Source of the DNA: Acanthaster planci
Taxonomy: Eukaryota; Echinodermata; Asteroidea; Valvatida; Acanthasteridae
DNA length: 64,000 nt
Direction of reading: 5' to 3'
Assembly: GCF_001949145.1 (NCBI RefSeq)
Contig: NW_019091402.1
Coordinates: 1,320,648-1,384,647 of the forward strand
Part shown: in pieces, positions 47,609 to 58,958 of the stretch
Layout: every line of letters starts with the position of its first letter
Numbering within the stretch: the first letter of the stretch is position 1
Position numbers and translations under genes: made by a program
Notes under the pieces: generated by a model
The model's database searches: none
Told to the model about the DNA's origin: nothing
What the model saw: the letters and a program-made list of their open reading frames with translations, nothing else

Positions 47609-48148
47609 ACGTGAGGTCATTGGAAAATCTTGAATGTCAATTTATCGTACAGTCTAGTCTTGTCCTACTCCATTGTTGGGAGTAAACATTTCACGTTGCC
47701 AAGACTTGTTTTTCTGTTTGTGATATTTGGTTTCGCTTCTTTTCCTCTGAGCGTTTTCTCAAAGCGACCAGTGTTAGACAGCCTGCGCATGCACAGTGTA
47801 TTAATTTTCATCCCATTTTGGCCATCTGACGGATTTCTGTGTGGATGGGCGGGGGAGGGGGCTATCTGATTGGAAGTAATTTTCAAGATAGTCGAGAATG
47901 TTCAATTGAAGAAAAGTGAATTTCAGCACTCCGTGTACAGCACATTTCAAAGGGAGAAAAGTCCTTGGGATTTAAATATTTGCCCTCTCTACAGGCATAT
48001 TTGGCATTGCACTGGTTAACCAGGGAAAAGTAGCCACGCTGCTTATAAGGGCCGAGTATTTTTGAGGAAGTTATGCATGTACATGTATTTATGAGAAAGT
48101 TATGCATGTACACGTATTTATGAAGATTGTTTCATTGCGGTGTGTATG

Positions 48149-48154
48149 AATAAA
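48149..48154 (+). terminator. EIF3I: EIF3I poly(A) signal
   Basis: AATAAA about 540 bp after the EIF3I stop, followed by a T-rich and GT-rich stretch (CATTTTTGTGT). It gives a compact 3' UTR. Confidence 0.75.
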
Positions 48155-48198
48155 GAGACATTTTTGTGTAAAACGTTTCATTCCTTTGAAGTCGCAAA

Positions 48199-48204
48199 TT
48201 TATT
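48199..48204 (-). terminator. ARMC1: ARMC1 poly(A) signal
   Basis: TTTATT on the plus strand reads AATAAA on the minus strand. It is the first such signal I find downstream of the ARMC1 stop codon, and lies 45 bp from the opposing EIF3I signal. Confidence 0.6.
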
Positions 48205-48387
48205 AAAATTATGCATTGATTAACATTGTGTGTATTTACAATTTCAAACTCGGGGGGGGGGAACTTGTGTGAAAATTAACATATACATGTACAGGGGATA
48301 CTTGGATTTCTTACATGTGTGATCAATAACCAAAAATGTTAAAAATACAAACTGTTAAAAAGCTAAACCTAAACCGGTGTGCGGCAA

Positions 48388-48514
48388 TATAGGCTTTGCC
48401 TGGTAGCCATCTTGCAGGGCAGTTCTTTTGTTCCACAGGGAAACCTCTTTTGTGCATACCTTGTAGAACAAAAGCACTGACCTGTAAGGTGTCAGCTATG
48501 CAAACCCTCTATTG
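48388..48514. mobile_element. Palindromic MITE, copy B
   Basis: Closest to copy A at 2179-2307: AGGCTTTGCCTGGTAGCCAT, CTTGCAGGGCAGTTCTTTTG and TTCCACAGGGAAACCTC are shared almost exactly. The right arm ends GCAAACCCTCTATTG. Confidence 0.85.
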
Positions 48515-48555
48515 CCAAGGCACATGTAAATTGTAGGTGCCAATCCTCAGGTACT

Positions 48556-48792
48556 GGGGCCAATTTCATAGAACTGCTCAAGCACAAACTTTGCTTAAGC
48601 GCGGAAAACCTTGCTCAATAAATCAGGTAACCAGCCAAAACTCCATGTTATGTATAATGTTTTGGGATTGTATTTAGCTATTTTTTGGTTAGCATGAAAA
48701 TAGAGTTTTAGCTGGTAACCCTTGTTTAGTATGTAAAGTTTTTTCCCGCTTAAGCAGATTTTGTGCTTAAGCAGCTCTATGAAATTGGCCCC
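48556..48792. mobile_element. Palindromic MITE with GGGGCCAATTTCATAG ends
   Basis: A 237-bp element. The left arm is GGGGCCAATTTCATAGAACT then GCTCAAGCACAAA. The right arm is the near-perfect reverse complement, ending TCTATGAAATTGGCCCC. Inner parts of the arms (CCAGCCAAAACTC / GAGTTTTAGCTGG-like) also pair. A single terminus of the same family is at 11457-11481. Confidence 0.85.
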
Positions 48793-49370
48793 AAATTACT
48801 ACAGGTGCAATTTAAGACTCCCAGAAATGGGAGGGCTGGGCCCGCTGCTTCCCAAAATACCGCACACTAGACAGCTTGCCTGAATGATGGCTTACAGAAT
48901 GTAGACAGAACTGCACTGTGAATCGAAAGGTAGTCACGCTGCTACAACATCTTTTCGCAAAGGGTCTCTTTGTGCAAAGGTTCATTAGTTGTTCAGATAT
49001 GTAGCAAACAAGCCTCCCTAAATTTTTTTCAATACAAACCCAAAATCATTTTCTATCACACTGTACTTCCCTCCATTACTGTGTGTACTTTAACACGTTC
49101 CAAGGAAAATGGCCATAATTATTAAAAAACAAAAGAATTAGTTTTCAAAATATGTAAAATGTTACATCAAAGGAACAAATTCACTTGCGTTCCATTTACA
49201 CCTGTGCTGAATCACAGATGCTTTGCTCGTGTGCTGCACAATGCACTGCAGCCTCACTTCTTCGGCCACAGTTGGAACCGCGGGATAAACTTCCAACGTA
49301 ACAGATGTTGACTCCATACGATTCTACTCATTTACAAACATGTACAAGATTTTAAACGAGCGCCCAGCGA

Positions 49371-52300
49371 TCACCAGTAGAAGCTGGTTGAGATGAACGA
49401 CGCGGCCGTGCTCAGCCAGCTGGTCTTTGGCTGCTGCTCCGCTTTGCCTTGTCGCACCACGGCCTTGTCCAGTCCCCTGACTGGACTGTCGTCTTCGGGG
49501 AGGTAGTCTGGCCGGGAGGCATTCTCCTTATCGGCGGTGGCTGGGTCAGCGCCGAAGGATAGCAACACCTGAGAGTAAATGATAATGGTATAGCGGTTCA
49601 GATCATAGGTGAACCCCAGTCCAAGCAGGAAATGCAGATGATACTGCGGAGTTGCAATCAAGTCTTCACTGATTGTTGAATGACGATAAGTGAAAATCTT
49701 CCAGCCGTAAGTTAATTTATTAGATAAATCCTGGTAAAGACGTCGCATTCCAATCCCACGGATTTGTTGATTACCTGTTTTACTCTTGGTCCGACTTCAG
49801 TGGGATTTGATTTGTGATTGACTAGACTCTATTTCAGGATTGTCTGATGAATTCACCAGAGCTGGTGAAGGAAAAAGTATGCATGGAAGTATGGTGAAGA
49901 GTGCAAATTTTCGGCAGAATGTGCACAAAACCAGGATAAATCTCAGCATGAGGCCAATGATGTGGAGCATCACTGCACAGTGGCAAAGCATCTCAAATGT
50001 CCTTCAGTAATGTTAATACTTGGCAGTTTACTGCTTTAACGGTTCTAACCCTTCAAAGCTTGCCAACTTCAAACATGTCCTCGCCTACTACAGCATAATG
50101 TGCTGTCTTATGCGAGTGCTGTGCTTACTCACCTCTTCTCCAAACTCATTCTTGAGGACTTGCTTGGCAGACATCGTCTCTGTCCGTGCAACCGCTGCTA
50201 TAAGAAGCTGTGGGAAAACGGACATTCAATCATGTTTTAATAATTTGTGAGTTCATTAGGATGACTCTCAAAACAATACGTAAGACAAATATAAAATATA
50301 TCTGCATATATTCATTTACTTATGTCATTTAAATTCATAATGTTGGAAGACCATCAACTAAAATTTCTCGTCAGAAAATTTTATCGTTGTCAGACACTTG
50401 GACGCTTCTTAGAGGCAAATCTTTATCTTGGCACATTGTTTGGTAAAAAACAAAATCACACACAAAACAACTTTGCATGTTCGAATGTAATTCTCGTATC
50501 AAGGTTGGTGGGACATATTACCTAGCTATAACCCGAACCTAACGAGGAGAAAAAAACAACTTTGAGAACAGAATTTGAAATGCATAGGATTTCAGATTAC
50601 AGTAGGCCTACTTTGTTACAATAGTGTTTTTAAGTGTTGGCTCTAACTCTTCCCAACGCTTGTCATTTCAATCTTTACCTCTGGTTTGAGTTCAGCCTTT
50701 GTTCTTAAAATACATCTCTTTCTGAAGAGGTCAAAGGTAAAACTGATCACCCCTTTGACTTTGAGAAGTTCGTCCTCACAGGCCTTCCTCTGTTCCTGTT
50801 GAAACAAACAGAATTAAAGGTCACTTTAAGTCTGGTCTGAGACATGGTTGCATGAAGTTTGCTGCAAGATGGTAACGATTAGCCTATTTGAGATATGGCG
50901 TACACAATAGGGGGCGCTATTTGGTTTGGGTAAATTCTTTTGTGTTTAATCCGAATGTACCACAGACTAGTTCTGTGTACATATAAATGCACAGACTGTT
51001 AGATTGCATCCAAAACTACATGAACATTTTGTGATCTGCGCATTCCAGAGATGGTGGTTGCTATGCAAAAGCTTGCCCCGAATCACAAGGTATAGCAACA
51101 GTGCCTTTAGTCTAGGGAATTCAAATTGTTTTGTTAATGTGCAATCAGATAACTCAGTGTACCAGATTTTATTCAAATTTAACTCGCAAATGGCTTATCC
51201 CGTTAAGGTCTCACCTGATCATTTAGTCCGTTCAACTGCAGCGTGACAACTTTCCCCTTCCTGTTGGTCGAGCCTAGGAAGAAGGCCTTGTTTTCCTTGC
51301 ACTTGGGCACTGGTCTGTGCTGGGTCGTGTTCTGGGTTTCCTTCAGGGGACTGGGGCTGGGTGGGGTCGTTAATCTGTCATGGATGTCTCTTGCTAAATT
51401 CTGTGCTCTCAAACTGTACTTTGATCTAAGCACAGAAAAAAAACCCACAATATTTTAACTTTTTAAGATACATTTTTAATTTGTGAACATGTTTGAGTCA
51501 ATCTTGAAGAAAATGATTGACAACTTGCAAAGAAAGAAAAAAATAACAGAAAGTACAAATCTGTGATTACGTTGGGAGACATTTTGACTTACTTGTCCAT
51601 GATATCCTGAAGGCTTATGAGCATGCCCAGTTCCTTCTTCATGATTGGACAGTTGCTGGGGCAATCAGCCAATAGCTGTAGAGTCTGTAATCAAGAACAA
51701 AGAAACATTCTTGAAATTTTGAAGTATTTCCTGACTTACTAAGGCAATGAAAGTGTCTAAAAGAGTTACAAACAAGAAGAAATTGATGACCACTTGACTT
51801 AAGTGANNNNNNNNNNNNNNNNNNNNNNNNNNNNNNNNNNNNNNNNNNNNNNNNNNNNNNNNNNNNNNNNNNNNNNNNNNNNNNNNNNNNNNNNNNNNNN
51901 NNNNNNNNNNNNNNNNNNNNNNNNNNNNNNNNNNNNNNNNNNNNNNNNNNNNNNNNNNNNNNNNNNNNNNNNNNNNNNNNNNNNNNNNNNNNNNNNNNNN
52001 NNNNNNNNNNNNNNNNNNNNNNNNNNNNNNNNNNNNNNNNNNNNNNNNNNNNNNNNNNNNNNNNNNNNNNNNNNNNNNNNNNNNNNNNNNNNNNNNNNNN
52101 NNNNNNNNNNNNNNNNNNNNNNNNNNNNNNNNNNNNNNNNNNNNNNNNNNNNNNNNNNNNTGGAATTCTTTCTGATATATCCTAGAGAAGATTTTGACGG
52201 AAGATTTTGACAAGGATCAACGAACCTCCAAAGCTGCAACCACAACGTCGATGTTATCATTGTCTAAAAAAAGAACCAGTCCTGGCAGACATCCTTGATC

Positions 52301-52543
52301 CTGCACAATGTAATAAATAACTGAACTGGTTAGCAAAATCGAACAAAGTTAAATTCTATCAGATCAACTACATGTAGAATAGAAATAATCATTAAAGATT
52401 AACATATATTTCTCTTAAAATGAAAAAACATGGAAACTCACTGAGAAGCAAAGTGAATATAAACTGACCTTTACGATGGCGTCTCTGTTCTTTGGATCGG
52501 ACGCCAATTCACGAAGTTGCTTCACTACGGCGCACACATCCAT
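49371..52543 (-). CDS. ARMC1: Armadillo repeat-containing protein 1
   Basis: A mitochondria- and cytosol-located protein reported to associate with the MICOS/SAM bridging complex (DNAJC11) and with MTFR proteins and MIRO in mitochondrial distribution. Exons: 52469-52543, 52226-52300, 51593-51684, 51215-51425, 50679-50795, 50133-50207, 49371-49568 (843 nt, 280 residues; human 282). The start MDVCAVVKQLRELASDPKNR corresponds to SVVNQLRDLAADPLNR. Next come DQGCLPGLVLFLD, CPIMKKELGMLISLQDI and KAFFLGSTNRKGKVVTLQL. A segment LLKVKGVISFTFDLFRKRCI resembles a heavy-metal-associated-like alpha/beta fold without the CxxC site. The C-terminus has PDYLPEDDSP and WLSTAASFISTSFYW, an amphipathic tail thought to direct mitochondrial targeting. 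Relative to human, the join across the N-gap is ungapped. Confidence 0.95.
51807..52160. other. Assembly gap (354 N)
   Basis: A run of N between ARMC1 exons 2 and 3. The flanking exons join ungapped against human ARMC1 (VVVAALE then TLQLLADC versus VHSALLALRYLAEC), so no ARMC1 coding sequence appears lost. Confidence 0.95.
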
Positions 52544-52669
52544 TTTGTTTTTCGTAATGGTAATAGATGCAAATAATGCAGAGCAGATTTCTGAACAGAT
52601 CGATCACTTTTGAATTTTTGAGTCGATGAGAATGTACACGTTGTATTGCAGTGCTGCTGTTGTCAGTGC
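52544..52669 (-). other. ARMC1: ARMC1 5' untranslated part of the start-codon exon
   Basis: On the minus strand the acceptor TTTCTCCACAG (AG at 52670-52671) begins this exon, which continues into the ATG at 52543. It pairs with the donor at 53157. Confidence 0.7.
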
Positions 52670-53157
52670 CTGTGGAGAAATACCCTAAACGTCAACCTGA
52701 CCATTTGGTAACAAACAATGTCGCCTCACCCCCCCAAAAAAAAGACTGAAAAAGAAAATCTAGGGCCCACAGCCAAAGTCCAAAGACAAAAAGAGCATAG
52801 GCCTACTAGTGCACAAAGCTGACTCAAACAGCGTAAACAAATTGAAGCAGACATTCTCAGACAACGAAATGTACTACTAGGTAGGCCGACCTAATAAACC
52901 AAACGCCACTCTCTGGGTAAAAAAGCCCCTCCCTCAAGGTGGAAATGAAATGTCGCCCTCTACTAAAATCGAACGACGAGCCACCAACACTGATCTCTAG
53001 CAGTGGCCACCAACCATTAATAACGCAAGACTGCTGCCAACACGTTTTCGACTTTAATTTCACGAATAATTTGAAGCCCAATAACCTGCTCAAACACATC
53101 CCTCTTACAAGTGTCTTCAAACGTTACCACTGTTTCTACATTTTCGAGAAAACTCAC

Positions 53158-53449
53158 GGATAAATTGTAGATTTTGGCCTCAGGAAAAGCACACTCAGGA
53201 TAACACGCCAATCGCACACTCCGTCCGCACAAGTCACTTTCTGTCGAGTCGGCCTGGCAGGGTTTTAAAAATGGCTACCGTGTACGACGAGGAACGCTGA
53301 TTGGCTGACGGATATCTCTGTCATATTTGATTGGTTCGCCGGCTTTCCGCACCGTCCCCAATTTGCATAAAACAGCACAAGTCAACGGAAGAGATCGAAT
53401 TTAAGTGCTGCGAGTTAGTGAAGTTTTTCTGAATTTTCCCTTTGAAAAA
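53158..53449. promoter_or_regulatory. Shared bidirectional promoter of ARMC1 and MTFR1-like gene
   Basis: The ARMC1 first-exon donor (ATCC|GTGAGT, minus) is at 53157 and the MTFR1-like first-exon donor (AAAAAG|GTAAACG, plus) at 53450. Both first exons and both start sites therefore fit within about 290 bp. Four CCAAT/ATTGG boxes are present (53208-53212, 53300-53304, 53330-53334, 53358-53362), plus an octamer-like ATTTGCAT (53361-53368). There is no TATA box in a convincing place. Clustered CCAAT boxes are typical of NF-Y-driven bidirectional promoters. Confidence 0.7.
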
Positions 53450-54600
53450 GGTAAACGATTTCTTCAATGATTGTAACAATTATTTAGAATGCATTTGTGC
53501 ATTGATATGCTAGCTTTCTGTGGTACTTTGGTTCTTGTTCGCCAAGAACATTTTAAATCATCGTTACTTTGTTTTGTTCATCTTCAACGCTTCAACATCA
53601 AGTCCAGTGCATGGCGGCGACGCGGCAAGTCGGGGGGGGGGGGATTAGAATCGGGGGTCCAGCTGTACCATGGTTTAGAAAAAAGAGTTCTATATACTGA
53701 CGCCACTTGACACCCTGTTCACAAACCCTTTGGGACTGGTCTGAAAAATTCTAAGACGAGGCCTAACAATAGTAACATGCCTAAGGGTAATTTTCTAAAA
53801 CGACTTCGGACCTTTTTTCCCCCCCTCCTGACTGCCTGAGTCCTAGTCCTAAATAGACCTTTTCCGGACATGTTAATGCTCTCTGACGGCTAGTACCAGT
53901 AGTCACTGTAGAGAATAATATTGGTGTCCGTAGGCCCTACATGTTATGGAACTCTTTCCCATGGTTGTGCCTAGGCCATGTTGGCGGATATGATAAATGT
54001 TACAGGCCTACCACTGCCTACTGCCTGTATGTGGAGGGTGTTTTTTGCTGGGCCTGTCATGCCAGTAATTTGTAAAGAATACAGTAGGCCTATGGGAAAT
54101 GGAACCTAGGCCTATTAAAGCCTAAAGCTATAAATACTACGTGTACTGAGGCTCTACCCCCCAGAACTGTGGAGTCCAACGTCCGCCCGGCCCCACAGTT
54201 CGGGGGGGGGGGGTTGGTTGCATAAAAAGGGAAAAATAGGCCCAGGCCTATCAATCCCTGAGCAAAAATGGTGTGAGATTGGGGTTCCCCTGCCCCCATG
54301 AACTGTGGGTTCAACATCGGCCGTGGGAACACGCTGGATGTCGAACCCCACCTTCTTACAGCTCTGGGGGTTCCCCCTCACTCCTTATGGAATCGAGTTC
54401 ATATTTTTCTTCTAAATGAATGACAAAATATAAATCATCTCCCTTCAAAACATTTTTACCAATGTATGTGCATCACCAGCACTAAAGCAGTAAGGTTAAA
54501 CTTCATTTAGTCTCACCTCACAGTCATGATTAACATTGGCGCATCTGAAATGTTTAAATCCAGGATCACAAAGTAGAACATTCAACTGGGTAAACAGCAG
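53450..54600. other. First intron of the MTFR1-like gene
   Basis: No coding exon. It contains repeat R4 (53732-53962) and two G-runs of about 13 (around 53631 and 54200). The 3' end is the acceptor AACAGCAG at 54600. Confidence 0.6.
53732..53962. mobile_element. Dispersed repeat R4, copy in MTFR1-like intron 1
   Basis: Starts GGGACTGGTCTGAAAAATTC and ends TATGGAACTCTTTCCCAT, colinear with 41361-41532. The middle is longer than in the other copy. Confidence 0.6.
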
Positions 54601-54612
54601 AATTTGAGGCCA

Positions 54613-57600
54613 ATGTCAGCCCAACCTGTGGACTTGGTGTTGTACATCAGAATGGTGCTGAATTATCTAGGGCTGGAGAGCAACTACAGGGTAAGACTAA
54701 GTCCTCTTAGTTTAGTTCACCGGCAAAAGAAAGACAGCCTGTCAAGATGGCAGCCATGCAAACCCTCTATTGCAGATGTACATGCAAACAGTTTATCAAA
54801 CACACCAACCATCTCTGCCCTCATGAGTTGTACTCCTGGGTGGAGAAGCAAATAGGGGTGAAGTGGCTTTCCCAAAGTAACATCATCCAGCCAGCTGCTG
54901 GAGTTGAACCCTGACCCTCTCATTAGGAGTAACAGATCTAGTCATTCGACCACATGGTACTCACCAATTGTGATCAAGTCCGTTCTTTCTTTTATTTTTT
55001 CTCAGGAGCACGTGAATGCTCGTGCTAAGAAAGGTCGTCATAGAAGCTTAGTTCGTCAGATTGGCACATCACTTCCTCTTAAACCAGTCCGGAGAGTTCA
55101 CTTCCAGGTGGTTGACACATTCGGGTTTCTCTTGTTTTGGTCACGTTTTCAAGATATTTTGATTGTTATTTGTTTCTAACAACATATGCAGAGATAAGTG
55201 AGTTTACGACCTGTTAAATGGGCAAAAACGTGTTTACATTAGACACCAAAATATTAGCAAAAGTCCAGAAAATCCAACCACCCTCTTGACAATTGCGCTG
55301 TCATGGTTAAAAAAAAAATTAATATCTGGGTTCCTGTTGCACATGCTATAAAATTAATGCACTTATGGAATGTTTTCCTTTGTAGTACATTGCCTAGTAA
55401 CTTAGGTTGTCTGCATTTTTTTGCATTTTTTTGGTCTTGAAATTGCAAGTGTTGTGATGATTTTGAAGTTTGTTTTTCTGTTAGATTGTCAGTAGGAGGC
55501 ATTATGCAAGGAGACAGAACAGAACTCCGCAGTTTATTGACGATGAATGCGAGCCAATGTACATCGCCAATTTAGCTGATTTATCATGGATTGACATTTC
55601 TAGTCCTGACAAGAATGTCCGTGGAAGGTACGATTCTTAAGAACAGATTTTAAGATTTCAAGAAAGAAAGATGATCTCAAGTTATGTCCTTGGTTTGAGA
55701 AACGTTAGAGTCACACTTCTTGCTGATGAAAATGATTCTTTCTGTTTGTGTTGACAGAGCTGAGTTAAGACCCTTCGTCAGTCGGAGAAAATCCCTCCGA
55801 ACGCCGCGCCGGAGAACGTGTTTCATTCGCCGGCCGAGAGAGCCCGATATCAGTGAGTTGTCTGACGAACCGTACGCCTCACCGAGTGTGGAGTCTTTTT
55901 CGCGTTCGCTGTGTGCGCTGGATGCGTCGACCCCCGTCTACGATCCGTCGGCTCTGGCAAAGATTGGCCAGTTGGAGGATGAGTTGTCAAAACTCCGAGC
56001 ACAGATCGCACACATTGTGACTTTGCAGAGCCAGCAGCAACCCACAGGTAATCAAATCTCCAAGAGTTAAAGCACTCTTTTGATTCAGTTACCCTCTTGG
56101 CCAGACTCAAATCCATGGAAATCAGCTGTGTTACCAGGAATGCCCATCAGTCATTGGTGCAGAGGCAGTTGTGGTATATTGCCTTGCTCAGGGACATACA
56201 AGATAGTTGCTTGGATCTGTGCATGTTAGTGCCATACCAGACCAGACTGTTTTCACTGCCTAGTTTGTCAATAAACTTGTTATCACTGCAGGTGCCACCC
56301 CGGCCCCCGTGCCTCCACCACCCCCTGCGAGTGGGGGTCCGCCACCTCCCCCACCACCCCCTCCCCCACCTGTGGCTGCCTCAACTCAGTGCCTCAGTGT
56401 TGCCGGCCAAATCAGACTCGTGAGTTTTATAGTTTAAAGAAACCGTTTCAAAATCTGAAACAGTCAAGTGCAAAACCTGCCGATTCACGTACAATTGAAT
56501 GCTGAGACGAACCCAATGCAGCAGAAATTCCAAGCTATTTGATAAAGCAACATGAGAATCTGAAAACTCATGAAAAATAAGATGAAAATAAAAGAGAATT
56601 TCAACTTTTTCAAGTGAATGATTATAACCATGATGTAATCGTGATTATCGTAATGATAAATAGTGATTCGAAAAATTTAGATGCATTATCAGTTGAATAT
56701 TCAGGGCTGAGGACAGAATGAAGTAAATAGCCACCAAACTGTTCACCCTCTCCAGAATCGCGCAAAGAAGGGAAAAGAAGATTCGAGTTCATCTATTTCT
56801 GATGGAGGCAAGCCCAACATGGCCGATGTCCTAAAAGGTCTTGGCTCAGTCAAGCTGCGGACTGTGGCAAGGTAATGTCTAACGCCACTCCTATTGAGGG
56901 TTTGCATGGCTGACATCTTGCAGGCCAGGGCTTTTGTTCCACTGGGTATGCACAAAGGAAGTTTTCCTGTGGGACAAAAGAACTGCCTTGCAAGATGGCT
57001 GCCACGCATAGCCTTTACATGTAATTTGTGTGAGTCGCTGCAGAGGAAAGTCAGCTTTTACGGCTTTACATGCAGCGCATAATGGGATAAACATGATGTT
57101 TTGCTGGACGCACGACAGAGTGACATCTTAGTACGATAGTATTGCCGTGCCATGATGTGGCTCAGGTTGCATAGACTTTGTGCACAAGATACATACGTTC
57201 ATTGTTTGGCAACTATACACAATGCGTTAGTTCATGGAGCATCTGACGCTTTGTAGATATTACTGAACAGAATCCACAAGAATCAACTATTTTACCTCTT
57301 CTCAGTGTGTACACTTTAGTCTAAATGATTTACTTTTATTGACAAGGCTTCAGAATAACCTCATATTGTATAGGACATGTACCTAGCAAAGAACAGTTGT
57401 GGAAAATTACATATTCAAGAAGTTGATTGTCATATCAAAAAAAAGAAGTAGTGCCCTTGAGGAAAATTTCAGGTAGCGAACAGTATGCGATGTAACTCCT
57501 TGCTGTTGTGCGTTCAAATGCATGGGCAGTCCCCTGTTCTTAAGTACAATAGTGATTCACTTATCATAGCTACATGTAGAAGTTTCACGATGACACTGGC

Positions 57601-58133
57601 AGTGCATATGTTGGTTCTTTACAAACCAGATCGCCTGGTGGAACTCCAATCCGTCAGAAGCCACGGCCGACCACCGCCAACGACGCGGCGGCGCTGATCG
57701 CCCAGGCTCTGAAGAGGAAGTTTGCCCGTCAGAGAGCCGAAGAAAGTCCTGATAACAAGGAGAACAATGTCTGGGTGACGCCGTCACCGAAGAAGAACAG
57801 CCCCAGAAATGCTAGCCCAAAGGTATATTCACTGTTTACTGCATTCATTGAAAAACTAGGGTTTCTGAATTTTTTGTCCCAGAAAATCATTTGCCAAGTC
57901 GTCACATTCAACCAGTGTTTTGGGACGTAGAAATAATTCAGTTAAGAAGTCTGTATTAGACAAACACAGCATTTTCACTAGAGAAAGATTGGAGCCTGCA
58001 ACCCTAAGATTTTGACTTATAGGTTTTTTATTTGTTTCCTTTTGCTCTGCAGTTTGGACAGCACTTGCTAAAGCCGACCAAGCTGAGTCAGGGTACCAGA
58101 TCCAGCCGCCCGCTTGTTGAAATTAACGTATAG
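54613..58133 (+). CDS. MTFR1: Mitochondrial fission regulator 1/2-like protein
   Basis: An MTFR1/MTFR2 family member; these act on mitochondria and promote fission or control their distribution. Coding exons: 54613-54690, 55006-55107, 55485-55627, 55758-56047, 56292-56419, 56756-56871, 57630-57822, 58053-58133 (1,131 nt, 376 residues; human MTFR1 333, MTFR2 385). Near the N-terminus RSLVRQIGTSLPL matches SRSIVRKIGTNLSL. Residues 176-204 (KIGQLEDELSKLRAQIAHIV) match the coiled coil LENELAALRAQIAKIV. A polyproline tract follows in exon 6 (about residues 211-230). Then come PNMADVLKGLGSVKLRTV (human PNMLEILKEMNSVKLRSV), ANDAAALIAQALKRKFA (human DPAALIAEALKKKFA) and HLLKPT. The chosen ATG lies 12 bases after an acceptor and is the only one in frame there. 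It probably represents the gene before MTFR1 and MTFR2 separated. Confidence 0.92.
54741..54772. mobile_element. Palindromic MITE, terminal fragment E
   Basis: TCAAGATGGCAGCCATGCAA followed by ACCCTCTATTG is the right end of the palindromic MITE family, placed just before a minus-strand SINE. Confidence 0.7.
54775..54962 (-). mobile_element. tRNA-derived SINE in MTFR1-like intron
   Basis: Minus strand: A box CCATGTGGTCGAATGACTAG (plus 54939-54958), B box GGTTCAACTCC (plus 54900-54910), and tail TGCTTCTCCACCCAGGAGTA. It has the same organisation as the SINE at 42325-42535, in opposite orientation. Confidence 0.75.
56891..57017. mobile_element. Palindromic MITE, copy C
   Basis: CTATTGAGGGTTTGCATGGC at the left and CAAGATGGCTGCCACGCATA then GCCTTTA at the right. 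In the centre GTTCCACTGGG and CCTGTGGGAC pair. It lies in the MTFR1-like intron after exon 7, immediately downstream of its donor. Confidence 0.85.
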
Positions 58134-58952
58134 CAGTCAGTGACTTGATCAAAGTCATCACGTGAGAAGTGCATGTCATGTTTCAACAATATGCAAGGTA
58201 CCCAGTCATGTACATTTATGACGCTCATGGCTTGACATTTTTACTTGCATTTTGTGCCTTTGAATCCTACACTGATGGCTTTGGAAAAGATTGTTTGGCC
58301 GTTGGCCAAATTTCCCAAGGTCAAAATCCAGAAAATATTGAAAGTGGCTAACCATTTGTGACTGGCTCCACAAAAACGGGAATTATGGGACTTTTTTCCA
58401 AAGTGAGTTACATACAGATTTGAATTGGTTACGTTGTAAGCTTTTCTTTGGTGTAGGTTTGAACCCTGTGGCATTTTGCAATCTGGAGATATTTTGATTT
58501 TTGCATAATCATATCATACACATACAGAATTACTTTCAGAGATAAAGCCCTTTAAACACAGGAAGTGGAAAAAGAAATCAGCCAAGAAGAAAGTCTCTTG
58601 ATACCCATAGCAACAGTTACGTTTCTTGTATAAACTGTGAAAGTATTGATATAATAGAAGCCAATAACCAAGAATTAAAAAATCAGCCTGTCCACATAAA
58701 AAAGCCGGTCATGTGAAATAGCAGTGTCCCTTAATACCCTTTTTCGCAGAGTGGGTCACATTTTGGCAATAGATGGTTTAAATAATTGTGCGAAATAACG
58801 GACCTGATTAAGGACATTTACCCCATCAATGCTTGGTATCAATTCTGACACTGCTCCTCTTTCGACGTGGGTAAAAAATATGAAGCTACGTGGTTTATTA
58901 AAATTTGTACCATGTTCATTCAGTTGATGTTAGGTGGAAAAAAGTCTTACCA

Positions 58953-58958
58953 AATAAA
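58953..58958 (+). terminator. MTFR1: MTFR1-like poly(A) signal
   Basis: AATAAA about 820 bp after the stop codon, followed by a GT/T-rich segment (TGTTTGTTATTTTTGTATAT). No earlier AATAAA was found after the stop. Confidence 0.6.

Larger units (their letters stand above)
48205..49370 (-). other. ARMC1: Probable ARMC1 3' untranslated region
   Basis: About 1.17 kb between the ARMC1 stop and its first AATAAA. It contains two palindromic transposons (48388-48514 and 48556-48792), so the mRNA would carry two strong hairpins. No coding exon is seen. Confidence 0.55.
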
